Of a stretch of DNA of 64,000 nucleotides, positions 1-11,153 are shown one piece after another; the first letter of the stretch is position 1; the number at the start of each line of letters is the position of its first letter. The notes below the pieces were generated by a model, which had not been told where the DNA came from, made no database searches, and worked only from the letters and a program-made list of their open reading frames with translations. The DNA is from Atherix ibis (Eukaryota > Arthropoda > Insecta > Diptera > Athericidae), in NCBI GenBank assembly GCA_958298945.1, contig OY282607.1, forward strand, positions 55,281,020-55,345,019. Direction: 5' to 3'. Both the position numbers and the translations under genes were made by a program.

Positions 1-302
1 CCTAATTAACTTTAGCTGGTTAGATATAAATTATTATATTTAAAAATTGTATACCAACTACAGACTAAAATAAGTACAAATTCGCGTATTTTGATTTAAA
101 AATTTATGAAATGGCCTGGATATCGATGATTTGAAATTGAAGTAGTATGGAAAATAAATTTGAAAAGTTGATTTCCGAATAAGATATCAGTACACTGCAA
201 CTCATAGAAAACTTTTTTCAGAGCTATTGTCATCTTATTTTAAATAAAATTCTATAAAATATAAACTTTTATGACTAATCGAAGTCGTTGTCGTATCTGT
301 AG
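1..302 (+). repeat. Spacer J01 (partial, forward)
   Basis: These bases match 37560-37861 of spacer J23 in the same orientation, so the window opens inside a J spacer. They hold no recognisable gene. At 101-126 is a 26-base motif (centre AAATGGCCTGGATATCGA) that recurs on the inner side of every L arm. J01 shares the variant TTCTATAAAA with J12, where J23 and J34 read TTCCATAAAA. Confidence 0.85.
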
Positions 303-313
303 AGAAATATTTA

Positions 314-436
<123 letters not shown>

Positions 437-501
437 CTAATTTATCAATCCTACATAACTTCTATTGTTGTTGGAATTCTGAAATAGTGGCACATCAGCA
501 A

Positions 502-962
502 CTATTGTATATGCGCTTCCAATACAATTGCGCCATTCTGTACATAACCTCTTTTTGGATCAAGAATTTTTCTAATTAACATAAAATGAGAATATCTCCA
601 TTTTGTATCTTTACTAAAAATAATGAAAATATTTTGTTAATACGATAACTTCAGAAATACAAACCCAGTTAAAATTGGAAATAAATGTACTTGTTGAATG
701 TTTGAATAAATTTTTGCGAAAATGGCGGTTGCTCTGGTTTAAATGATTTTAGCCGGAGTTCAACTTTGGCAATGCATCTCCACGATGTGGATTTATTTTC
801 AGCAGTACACTGAAGAAAGACACTTAGCCACTTTGAATTCGTCTGGATCTTCTCGTCTACTAATAAAGCGACCGATGATGTTGCGTCCATAACTGTACCT
901 GTTCTCACAGCTGATATCTTCACACGTGGTTGTAAACGAATACTTCTAGAATTTATATTCAT
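502..962 (-). CDS. USP7-like MATH-domain minigene, copy 1
   Basis: Two coding exons, 691-962 and 502-613, split by a 77-base intron with GT (donor AACAA|GTACAT) and TTTTTAG acceptor. The spliced frame is 127 codons. From about residue 42 it resembles the USP7 (HAUSP) MATH/TRAF domain: FLQC at 49-52, STSW at 58-61, FS at 81-82, then in exon 2 WRYSHFM (96-102), LDP (108-110), GY (113-114) and LEAH (122-125). The frame stops right after LEAHIQ, where USP7 would continue into linker and protease. Residues 1-41 match no MATH strand I recognise, so the first strands are missing or replaced. In USP7 this domain docks substrates for deubiquitination; a MATH-only protein could at most bind. Family call good, expression unknown. 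The start is the first ATG of this frame after an in-frame upstream TGA; another ATG lies 5 bases upstream in a different frame. Confidence 0.62.
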
Positions 963-1940
963 ACATTTGTGGTTATGTATTTGGTATCAAATGTGTTGTA
1001 AATAAATAAATCACTTATCACTTATAGTTATGATTTTGAAGCAAAACAAAAAAGCACACGCAGAATATCGACTACTTTGGATCATAAATTCGATAATTGA
1101 TTACTATCAATTTATAAGAACAAAAGCAAAAATGCTTACCAATAAACGAAATACTTTAAAAAATTCAAATAATTTGACAAATAACCAACGAAAATAAATA
1201 AATAAAATTATTTTTATAAATGGAAAAGAACCGATAAAATAGAATAATTTGAAAAATTCAATAATCTTATTTCTTTGGCACACGGATCAACCTGAACTAA
1301 TTTACAAATATTACTGGAACTATGAATATATATGCTAGACTTGCTTTTTCTATTTCGCGGCTTGCTGTTTGTTCAAAATTACGATGACAGGCAGTTACAG
1401 TAGTTACTGTAAACTGTAGGTTCGCCGCATTATTTTTTGACATTTGAAATCCAAAGCAAACGCAAGTTCAACGCATATATGAGGTTAGGTTAACTTAAAA
1501 ATTCAATTGAACATTAAAGCATGAATGTTTCGATGCAGTGCAGTTTCTTTACTCTTTGCAATTGTCTTTAATTTCTTGATTCGGGCGAAATAGAAATTTT
1601 TTAACAAAAGTACAATATGTCACAAATATGGAACGTTATCGAGCGATGAATAACAAAAATTTAACACAAATGCCGGTTTAGAAATATTTTGTACAATATG
1701 GAAAAATGACCAAACAAATTTAATTATGGACATAAAATGTTCACGTTTAAAACTGTTAGCAGAACAATAATCTCTTATTTATTTCAATTTTTTTAGGATG
1801 AGTTTTGTGTATGGTTGGCTTTATAGTGTTATGGCTTTGCAATATTTTTATATTGACAATCTCCAACTATTATCGAGATAATCGCAGCCATTAAAATAAA
1901 ATTAACCATCAACCAAGTAAATCGACCACTAAGAGTCAGT

Positions 1941-2789
1941 ATAAACAGGGTGCGTTTTATGTTCTAGGTCGAACTTTTCATTCAATAAATTTTAAATAAA
2001 ATAAAATTTCGTAATTTCCATTTTATTGATTGATTATATGACCTTTGAAATTTATGTATGAAATATGATGTCTCTTTTAATCAAAGTTTTTATAACATTT
2101 CCCCTAACTTCTGTTGTTATGTCAGATATTTTGTTTCGAATGCTATTCTTAAGCATCGAGGTTGTGGTTGGTTTATTAGTGTACACCTCTTCCTTCAAGT
2201 AAAGTGTTTCTGATATCTTAAACACTTACAGAACGTTTGGGCCAAAAAAATATTTTATCACTGCTCGATAATCGATTTTTTCCATTGTTGTAAAATCGCA
2301 AAAGTTGTCCATTTTAAAGGACTGTCTCTCACAAATTAAATGACGCAGGCGCTTGAAAATTTACGAAAAATAAAGTTGTTTCAATACTGGCAGCACTATA
2401 TTTCCCCGAGGATTAAGTATTAACCATATATCTCTCGTATTTGTGGATATACAGGATGCGTTTTACTATTATTTTTGGAATATGAGGTCTTTTCTCTCAA
2501 AATTTGAAAAGTGGCACAAGCTGTGTGTGTTGTGGCACCGTCTTCTTAGAACCACGTGTTCTGTAGGCTTAATTGATCCAATTCGGGCAGAAGAAAGTTT
2601 TCCAAAATGTCCCCATAGCAATCATCAGTAATGGTTACAGTATTGCCTCCAGCATCCTCAAAGAAATATGGCCCAATGAAGCCGTCGGCCCAACTGTCTA
2701 CAAGAGGTGCCCAAATAGCGGCTATTCTGTTTATTGACAAAGCCAGCCATGTCGAAGTGTTCTTCGTCGCTCATAATGATTTTTCGCAT
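1941..2789 (-). pseudogene. T1: broken ITm transposase, L-type copy in arm 1
   Basis: Degenerate DDE transposase of the IS630-Tc1-mariner superfamily. From 2789 the minus strand reads MRKIIMSDEEHFDMAGFVNK (catalytic-D SDE motif), then after a frame change GPYFFED, LLPEL and WF. In this copy the next codon is a stop (CAA to TAA) just before the EDGAT motif that holds the second catalytic Asp. A C-terminal fragment (RNEISDIT, then IIFHT and stop) lies at 2052-2160. Between them, at 2243-2285, is an unrelated SETMAR-type mariner N-terminus (MEKIDYRAVIKYFF). The end-like motif ACAGG(G/A)TGCGTTTTA occurs as direct copies near 1946 and 2451. A mosaic of at least two elements, not functional. Confidence 0.6.
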
Positions 2790-3730
2790 TTATTGGTGTT
2801 CATATGTGTTGATTTTTATTTTGAATGACAAGAACTCAAAAGTCTCCTCTTTTGGCAAATTTGTCATGAAATTATAGGCAAATTGAAAGAAACTGCATTG
2901 GTTTTATTGCCCGAAGTACATTTATTCGTTGTCAAATGTGAATGTTGATATTTTTTGAAATGCAAAACATAAAACAGATAATATCCCACAAACGAAAATT
3001 GGAGTAAAACTTTTAAAACAAAAATAAAACAAACAAAATATGCAAATCCATTGTCCATTCGATCCAAAATCGGCAGAGTATATTTCGAACTGTTTAAAAG
3101 GATAATTCGATGGTGTTTAAGGGTTCGCTTTTTATCTTTATATCTCATGACATAAACAACAGAAGTGTCTTTCATGTCCTTTGTATTTTCATATACTTTA
3201 TTACGTATAAAGTTATTTCCATACCATTGCAAATTGTTTATTTAAATGGAATTCTTCCAATTGTATTGTAGTTTATTTAGTTTTTGTTGGTTTTTCTATT
3301 TATTATTTATTTATTTTTTTTTTACAATAAATAATTGAAATTTTAAAAAATTCAATTTTTAGTAAGTACTAAACTCTGTTCTGTTAAGCATTCAATAACT
3401 TGCAATCTGTTCTATTGCATCCCTTTTAGAGAGAAGATGATATTATTCAGATATATTTGTATTTGTAGGTATAAGTCAAGTTCTTAATCGCGACCAACTG
3501 ACTCTGGAAACGCAAAACGATTCTGTCCATCACATAATACTTTAAATTATTATTGAAAAACCGGTACTTTCAAGTAAATTTAGCTAATAAACTAACAGAC
3601 ATCTCTCCGCCATTATTCGTTGGTGTACCGTAGGGTAGAATACTTGGCCCCATCCTCCTACAATATTTATACGAGTACATCCAATATTCCAATGAAGATG
3701 ACAATACCATTTATCCTTACTCTCAGCAGT

Positions 3731-3802
3731 GAACTTCAGTGTCTTGTGCTATCTCACTGCCATACCTTAATGGCAGTGAGATAGCACAAGACACTGAAGT
3801 TC
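3731..3802. other. Perfect 33-bp-stem hairpin, arm 1
   Basis: A perfect inverted repeat: 33-base arms 3731-3763 and 3770-3802 with a 6-base loop ACCTTA. It directly follows a LINE reverse-transcriptase relic on the plus strand (about 3622-3730) that reads GVP, stop, G, ILGPIL and ends with an Asp-Asp pair in NEDDNTIY, recalling the GVPQGSILGP and ADD motifs. The length suits a small-RNA precursor, but a stem with no mismatch is equally explained by a young inverted duplication. Function not shown. Confidence 0.75.
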
Positions 3803-3970
3803 GGTATCTAGAACTGATTTATATATGGGTTTTTCCCCAACCTGTATAATATCTTTCAAAACACACGTGTCATAAGTTTTTCTTCATGACTGTCAACTAT
3901 AAATATTAGTTATGAGTTCTTATTAATAATAGAGAAACGCATTCTGTTCATCCAAACTTCATATTTAAAA

Positions 3971-4455
3971 ATCATATTTAGCGATGAAGGAAACATTAAA
4001 AAATGACGGCTACGTTAACTAAGAAAATTATCAAATCTGGGATATGGGAAATCCTCATTTGATTTACAAAAATCGATACATCCTAAAAAAAAGTCACTGT
4101 TTGGTACGGTTTATGGGCTGGTGGAATTATTGGGCACTTCTTCTTCTTCGAAATAATCGTAAAGAGGACATTGCAATGTGAATTCTGAGCAATATCGCCG
4201 ACTTATTAGTAAACTTTTCATGATCCAAATTAAATTAAATAAATGTGAATAAACTTTAGTTTCAACAAAACAGCGATACGATCATCAAAACAATACCGGT
4301 TTCTTGGGCACTAAATTCGGTGATCGCAACGCTAATGTGAATTGGCCGCCAAGATATATCGTTGGACTTTTTTCTTTGAAGCTATTTTAAAGGCAAAGTG
4401 TATGTTATGGCAACCCTGGTCAGATGTTCTGAGTAGTTCAACTTCGATAGACCGG
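3971..4455 (+). pseudogene. T2: second ITm transposase relic, arm 1
   Basis: On the opposite strand to T1, pieces of an ITm DDE transposase appear in shifting frames: IIFSDE (first catalytic Asp), then DMGNPH, HPKKVTVWYGLWAGGIIG and, after 4260, TKFGDR followed by NWPPR. Several frameshifts and stops make it inactive. The same stretch, equally degraded, recurs in all arms, so decay preceded amplification. Confidence 0.6.
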
Positions 4456-4977
4456 AGAGGTATGAGCACCAACTAGAGCAGTGATGGTAAATTTTGAAAA
4501 ATGGGTGAAATTTTGTTGATAAATTGTTTTAGTACTAGCTCATGGGTCAGTGGCGTCACATGGAAGGATAGTTAAAAACAACTTTTTTTTGGTTCTCACT
4601 TTTAGGATCCTCTAAAAAGTTTACGTTTTCTTTTTGTTTTAGAACTTTTACTTTTGCAAGTGAAGAGTACAAAATAAAGGTCGACGTCAAAAAATTAATA
4701 TCAATGCGGTGATAACATTAATTACCGCACCACGTGACACTATGCCCAGTGTCTCTGCACTGAATATTTGAAAGAACGTCGATATCCAGGCCATTTCATA
4801 AATTCGGTTAGCTGCATTGTTTGGGGCGAGAAGGAATTAATTATTTTTTCGCTAGATGGCTGTAGTGATGTATATATATACAGGAAGCTTTTTATGCTCC
4901 TAGTCGATTTTGTTTAGCTACCATTTTGGTTTGGCTGACACTCGTCTATTGGCATTTGACAGCTGTAGAGAGTTGTC

Positions 4978-5066
4978 AATATCAATTTATTATAGAGCAT
5001 CTAACGCCGCAACAACGTGTTGAAATTATTTTGATGCCACGACTTTGCCAACAAAGAATTCAGTAG
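4978..5066 (+). pseudogene. T3: transposase N-terminus fragment, arm 1
   Basis: A short frame reads IIEHLTPQQRVEIILM and stops at CAG-TAG. The LTP-QR-EI pattern resembles the first helix of the DNA-binding domain of some ITm transposases. Nothing further of that protein follows in frame. It may be the 5' piece of an element related to T2. Weak identification. Confidence 0.35.
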
Positions 5067-5398
5067 AAGCGGACTACTAATTCTGGACAATAAACTCATA
5101 ATTTTCAACAGCGTTACTACGGAAGTGAATTTGCAAAATGTTCCTCCAAATGGGTGCAGAGTTTATTTCCATTTAGAAAAAATCATATATCTTTTTTTAA
5201 ATAAATCCTAACAATTTAACCAAAATATTGTGGTTAAATTTAAATGAAAATTTTGTTACTAATTTTTACTAACAATTTATCTGATTTTAATACTAAAAAC
5301 ATATTGTTTTCAATAATTATTCGGTTAATATTTGAACACTTTATTAAGATTTCTTACAATTGAGCCTTGGAATATTATGGATAATTTAATAATCCACT

Positions 5399-5954
5399 GT
5401 TGGTAGTGAACTCAACAAAACGAACACTCAACTTATAGTCCGCTCCAAGAGCGTGTAAGAATGCGAAAGAAGGATTATACTCCGTCCCTCTTCAGGTCAT
5501 GAACTTTGAAAGTCGCATTCGCAATTTGTGAGTCAGTAAAGAGACGATTTGTTCTCATTGTGGTTTCCTCTTTTTTCTCGGCATTTCTTTTTGTGAGAAA
5601 ACCGCGACCATAGATCAGATTCAACGTGTCAGTTTAGCTTTGTGCTCCGTTTAAGAATTTTTAAAAACATTTTAATATCACCTTTTGTTAGTTGACATTC
5701 GGTCTAAGTTCAATCCAATGGAAATATGAGTCCAAATTTTTGTAAATAAAAATTAGTAAAACTTTTTTCATCCACAGCACAAGTATTTGGGAAAATCCTC
5801 CCCATTCGGACAGTGTTTTGATGAACTGTCGATGATCTACGAATCCCTTCCGTCTTCGAGGTAAGTTTCTAATCAATTTACGTGAAATGCCTGTGAAAGT
5901 TGAAAAAAGATTACATACTCATAATTTTAGGATTGAATGACTAACTTTTGGGAT
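5399..5954 (+). repeat. L-side-only insert, unit 1
   Basis: About 556 bp lying between sequence matched in the R side (GATAATTTAATAATCCAC before it, AAAATCTCAAAATATC after it), with no counterpart on the R side. It starts TGTTGGTAGTG, recalling an LTR start, but I see no matching end or target duplication. A 62-codon minus-strand frame at 5688-5876 matches no family I know. Confidence 0.5.
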
Positions 5955-6741
5955 AAAATCTCAAAATATCTACAATATCGGAGAAACTTACGAAGCACTG
6001 AGAAGTCATTGATCGAAAATGTACAATGCGAAATCGAAGAAAAAGTGGGGTTGAGCTTTTTTGAATAACTTGGTCTTTTTTGAGTCTATGGAAAAACTTT
6101 GTTCTAAGGACACCTAGAATATATTTAGATCTACAGGATGCAGTAAGAAAATAATCAACTATCTTTAAGGATAAGGAACAAGGATGATCAACCTAAACAA
6201 TATTTTGGAAACGAAAATTTTTCAAATACCAATAAAAATTTTATTATTTTCCCAAATATGGATTGTTTTGAAAAACTATTTTTATATTAAGCAGGAAAAA
6301 ATGGCTAAGCTATCGTTTAAGATATAGTTTATGGAAAAAGATAAATTTAAACTTTTTTTATCTAAAATCCCCTATCAAATAATGTAATTACTCTTATCTG
6401 TTGAGTCTGAATAGATACTGAAAATATTATTCAATCAAATCCAAGAGCTCAGTAGGGCCTTTCATTTGTTATATAAAACATTGTATATAGTATCCTAATA
6501 CAGCTCATAGGTGGGAAAGTACGACGCATCTATTCGCAAAATTTTCATATTTCCAATCAAACTCCGCGAATTTGCAATTATTTTAGTCTGTAGTTGGTAT
6601 ACAATTATTAAATGTAATAATTTATATCTAGCCATCTAAAGTTATTTCGGACCTTTAATTTTATATGCAAATGATTGGTATTGATGGATAAATAATATGG
6701 ACTTACGGGCTCAAAACAAAATGAATATTCCAAAATACGAG

Positions 6742-7931
6742 TACGAAGTCTGTTTAAAAAGTATTGGGAATTTTGTGTTTTTTCAAAAATTATTTATTTA
6801 TTCATGAATATCTATTTTGTCCCCTTCAAAGCAATCCCCACCAGATATTATAAACTAGTGCCAACGTTTTTTCCAATTCTCGAAGCACTTCAAAAAATCA
6901 TATTTTGTGATCTTGTTCAGCTCCTCCTTCGATGCCGTCTTTATCTACTCAATCGTAGTATAGCATCATCCTTTCATGGGGCTCTTCAGTTTCAGGAACA
7001 AGGAAAAGTCTCTGGAGGCCAGATTTGGGGAATACGGTGGCTGCGGCTTTATTAGTATGTTGTTTTTAGCCAAAAATTCGCGCACAAGCAACGATGCGTG
7101 ATGAGGGACGTTATCATGGTGCAAAAGACAACTTTTGTTCTTCCACAAATCCGGTCGTTTCTGGCGGATTGCTTCCGGCAACTTGCGCATAACTTGCAGG
7201 TAATATTCGTTATCGACCGTTCTACCCTGTGGTAAGAACTCATGATGCACCACGCCCCTGCAATCGAAGAAAATTGTAAGCAAAACCGTCACATTCGACC
7301 GAACTTGGCACGCTTTTTTCGGTCTTGGTTCGTGTGGGAGCTTCCATTGGCATGATTGAGATTTGGTTTCCACGTCTTAACCATAAACCCATGATTCGTC
7401 ACCAGTTACGACCCTCCGGAGCAATTTACGGTCGTCGCGGACAGAGTCCAACAGTTCCTTAGCAATGTTAATGCGATGCTGTTTTTTGTCGAAATTGAGC
7501 AATTTTGGTACGAATTTCGCGGCGACTTGTCTCACGCCCAAATCATTGGTAAAAATTGAATGACATGAGCCTATCGATATGTTTAAGTCCTCAGCAACTA
7601 CTCTAACGGTGATTCGACGATTGGACAACACTATTTTCTTCACTTCGGTCCAAGGTAGCTTCACCATATGCCACAGTTAATATTCGGAATGTGTCCGTGC
7701 AATTAATTTTGTTTTTCACACAAAATTTGATACATATTATTTGTTCCATTTTTTGGAATGGGCAAAAATCGAAAACGAGCCAAAACACGTGAAAGCAAAT
7801 CAGCTGTAAAAAATTAACTGAATATTCAAAATGGCCCAACTTATCGGCATAAGCCTCAAAAAAATCGAAAATCGAATACACGTAACCCGCGGAAATTTAA
7901 AATTCGCGATACTTTTTGAACAGACCCCGTA
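6742..7931 (-). mobile_element. Mariner element, unit 1
   Basis: A 1190-bp DD34D mariner bounded by TA and imperfect terminal inverted repeats: TACGAAGTCTGTTTAAAAAG at the left and, on the minus strand, TACGGGGTCTGTTCAAAAAG at the right. Spacer J carries the matching empty site (CCAAAATATTCCGAAG). It contains one dead transposase gene, listed separately. Confidence 0.85.
6798..7749 (-). pseudogene. Mariner transposase pseudogene, unit 1
   Basis: Starts MEQIICIKFCVKN at 7749. After YGEATLDRS part of the helix-turn-helix region is deleted and the frame shifts into EVKKIVLSNRRITV. The frame breaks again after GDESWVYG by loss of two bases. The catalytic triad is still visible: Asp in TGDESW, Asp in HHDN, and Asp in SRDF with 34 residues between the last two, the DD34D spacing. 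NVPHH replaces the usual NAPxH. The remainder decays before a DIHE-stop end at 6798. The two main breaks are shared by all four copies, so it was dead before amplification. Confidence 0.85.
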
Positions 7932-8639
7932 TTCCCATTTTTCGAGAGGCTTTTTGAATTATCTCACGAACACACATGCATAGAAATAATTCGCTAATAT
8001 ACCCTCTTTGTTTCATTAGTTGTGATAGATTTGGCATTTTAATGATCGAAATCGGTGAAGGATCCATTATCCTAGAGCAAAAAATGCGCTCGCTAGTCGA
8101 AAAATTGCTGATCGCCGATTTGTTGAGGAGAAGACCTCTCCCCAGGAACATTTTGGCCTTCATGGACACATATTTTGTTGCTATTAATATAAAATGTTGC
8201 CAGAATGGCCACTTTCCGCAACATTTCGGACCATTTTTGTCGATTTCAACATTTTCTGTCAACAATTTTTGTTGCTAGAAATATTTTATTGTCAACTTTT
8301 CGATTTCAAGAATTTTTGGTGACTGCGACCAATTATAGTTGCTTTTGGGCCAGTGCATTGCGAGGATTTTTCTCGACTTTCTCGTGAACGAAGAGTGAGA
8401 TCGGCTTGATTTTTTTTATATCTTCAGTTATTTACTGTTCTACCTTCTGAAGGTTATTTTTTTCACTTCCGTCCTTACAAGAATATATTTTTTCCAATTC
8501 AATTTTAATTTTTCGAACAATTTTGAATAATTTTCGATAGAAAGCTTCGTGTAGCATTACCGATTGTCAGTTTTTAGTTTCGAAATAATTACTTAATTAT
8601 ATAACAATGTTAGAGTATATTATCTTTGCAAGGTAATGT

Positions 8640-10790
8640 TTCGAAATATCACAATTCATTTGGTTTTTGCCAATATTTGTTGGATCTTGACAGTTTTTTC
8701 TGGTAGTTTCCAAAAATTTAAATTTGTTTGCGGAAAGAAGTAAAATGAATAATTAAAAAAGTCTTGTACTTTTTAGCTAAAAATTGTAGCTGTACCAATC
8801 TCAATAGAAGCTCTACCAAAAATCAAAAGAAGAAATAATAATAATAAATTAAATTCCAACTGAAATCGTAAGAGTTAAATTCTTCATTTTCGATTGCGTG
8901 CAAAAAATTTGCTGCCAAAAATCACTACTGAATTCGATCAGCAGAAATTTTACAGAAAAAAATTAAGTATAAAAAATTTTATTTAGAAAAAATTTTTGGG
9001 TTATTTTGGGCAGAATCATTTTAAAAAAATGAAACGAATTCATTCCAATCTAAACTTATAAAAATTAAATCAAATTCAAATCAATAAAATTTAATTTTTT
9101 TCTAGTTTTTAAAATCCTTTTTGGCGACATTTTTGTTAGTTGAAATTCGGTTTAAATGTATAACCTGAAAAGATTAAAAAATACATGGATAGGCCCGAAC
9201 ATCCGATTTTCGTATATGTATACGCAATTGTCTGTATGAATTATTGCAAAAGCGGCGATAAATTGTACTGCTTGCATATATTTGTGTAGTTTTTTTATGT
9301 AGACATGACAACCACTAACATCTAGTTTTCGTTACAGACATTTATTATATTCCAAAAGCACTATTAATATTCATATTAACTCATTTATTCCAAACAAAAA
9401 TATAATTTAACACAACAGTTTTAAAACACGTCAGTCTCCATTAAGTGGTGTAGCATACCGAAATGCCTAATATTGATATCTAGTTCAGATGCTGTTTTAT
9501 TAAATTTTAAATAGTTAACGAAAGAGTAAGCAAAAATTAATACATTTGCATAAATAGTTTTATTCTTCAAGATAGTAAAAAGGTAGTTTTTATTTCAGAA
9601 TATGAAGTCTTTTGTGATAGGTGTGGTGCGTTCTGTCGAATGTATTTTTGAAAAAATTTGGACAGAATTTCAGTACTTTTGTAATCTAATTGAAATACAT
9701 CCTTTTCCAAAAAAAGGTTATGTAGATTATATTTTCTTGTTGACTTTTTAAATAATAAAAGAGCAATAAAATCGTTCCATTTGAGAGAAAAACAATATCA
9801 ATAATAAGAAATTATAAATACCGCCACTTATTTTGGAATTCTTTTTATCTAAATTTCTCAATTGCAAGGTAACAAATGTTATGGCGTGTATACACAGTGA
9901 AACATTTTTTTGTTGAATGGTTTGAGCATTTTTATTAGATTAAATATTTTCGAATAGTCATCGGAAAATTAATATAACAGCAAAAAATATAGTCCGGCAG
10001 GTAAAAGAAAAAGTAAATACAGTTACTTTAGGAAATTCAGTAGTAAATAACCGAAAAAGGAAGAACCATCATCATATAACTTGGCTCGAATGGTCTCCTC
10101 GTAGCATTAACCATATTTGTCTTTGTTAAATAAATTAATAATAGCAGACCAAACTTCAATAATGATTTAAAGACTTTTTGGTAAAATAAATGATACTAAG
10201 CAAAAAAACATGATCAAATTAATTCTACTATATATAGAACACGGTCTATGAATCGTAAGACTTTTCAATATACTATCTTATAATTCTACTGCAAACAGGG
10301 GTGGGGATTTGGTAGTTTTACTTAACCTTAAGAGGAAATAAATAACAGTTCTACAGGAATAATATAAATATTTGATTTCGTAAGATTTAAATAAGATATT
10401 TCTAGACAATATATGTTTAAGTCGTTATCAAGCTGCACACGTGACTTAAAATGTCAACAAAAAAAAATCAAATTAAGATTATACACATATTATGAATATT
10501 AATTTAAATAGATTAATAATATCTATTTTTGTGCGTTATTGTTTAATTTACTTACTACTTTTAGTAAAGTCTCCATATTCTGTTAAAAATATATATTTTT
10601 CATGTTTTTGTTCTTCTTTTAAAAGCCTTAATTCTATTAAATAATAAATTGAGACTTTTAACTTTTTTTGGATCTTCAATTTTGTCAATATTATTTTTTA
10701 TTTTTTATTACAGTCGATTTAGAATTTATCATTTCTAAATTTCTCAATTAAAAATATATTTTTATAATACTAGATCTCCGGGGGGCGCCT
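8640..10790. other. Gene-free central stretch, unit 1
   Basis: About 2.1 kb of AT-rich DNA in which I find no coding frame of note, no recognisable transposon protein and no RNA gene. It is repeated almost identically in the other units. Relative to unit 3 it keeps 9425-9640, which unit 3 has lost. Confidence 0.6.
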
Positions 10791-10826
10791 ATGTCAAACA
10801 TTCTACTTAATAGAGGGAAAACATCA

Positions 10827-11153
10827 TCACACCAAAAATGCGTGACAATGTTCGCATTTTTTATTCATATCCCCTATGTCCAAATATTCTCCTTTTTTTC
10901 CCGCTCCATACAATCCTAACATCAATTTTTGCGCTTTGGCCATTTTTTAATCTTTAGTCGCATGGCTATATTCGCGAGCAGCTTTTCTCTTTTCAGGTTG
11001 GTTTTCGTTATAATTTTTCATTACATTTTTAATCTCCCTTTCTCGATTTTTTGCATAAACACGCTTCCTCGCAGTATTCTTTTGAATACGCTTACGCTCT
11101 TTCATCTCTTCTTCACTCAAATTTAACTTTTTTCTACCTATGTCTATAACATC
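10827..11153 (-). pseudogene. Helitron-like Rep N-terminal fragment, unit 1
   Basis: Downstream of a TTTTTTGTAG acceptor-like site, one minus-strand frame runs 108 codons with a single internal TAA at 10947-10949. The first part is very Lys/Arg/Glu-rich (GRKKLNLSEEEMKERKR, later NYNENQPEKRKAAREYS). The second part ends GDMNKKCEHCHAFLV then stop. An Arg-rich leader followed by M-x-x-x-C-x-x-C-x-A resembles the start of insect Helitron Rep/helicase proteins, where CEHC is the first zinc-binding pair. No Rep or helicase domain follows. The 13-base direct repeat TAATAGAGGGAAA lies on both sides (10808 and 11178). Homology is a judgement by eye. Confidence 0.4.

Larger units (their letters stand above)
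6562..8632. repeat. J-like paralogous block split by mariner, unit 1
   Basis: Flanks 6571-6741 and 7932-8632 align with spacer J12 17101-17565 at clearly lower identity than that between units. Shared landmarks are TGTAGTTGGTATACAAT, the ACTTACGGGCT stretch, and TTGCTCTAGGATAATGGA on the other strand. J lacks the mariner (6742-7931) and about 410 bp corresponding to 8105-8510. The block is thus an old duplicate of J material, made before the mariner landed. Confidence 0.75.

Noticed and set aside
2443..2828. Two plus-strand frames (62 and 65 codons) opposite T1, seen in several arms.
   Set aside because: They are antisense to the transposase motifs GPYFFED and WFQEDGAT, which are the recognisable sequence.
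7897..8278. Open frames on both strands (122 and 100 codons) in the J-like block beside the mariner, possibly a gene.
   Set aside because: Comparing this block with its paralogue in J over about 50 codons, I count 20 substitutions at codon positions 1/2/3 as 10/5/5, with a stop in J. There is no third-position excess, so no sign of coding constraint.
10929..11126. 65-codon hydrophobic frame on the plus strand, repeated in units 2 and 3.
   Set aside because: It is the antisense of the basic, Arg/Lys-rich Helitron-like frame; a basic frame read backwards gives hydrophobic Phe/Leu/Ser-rich shadows.
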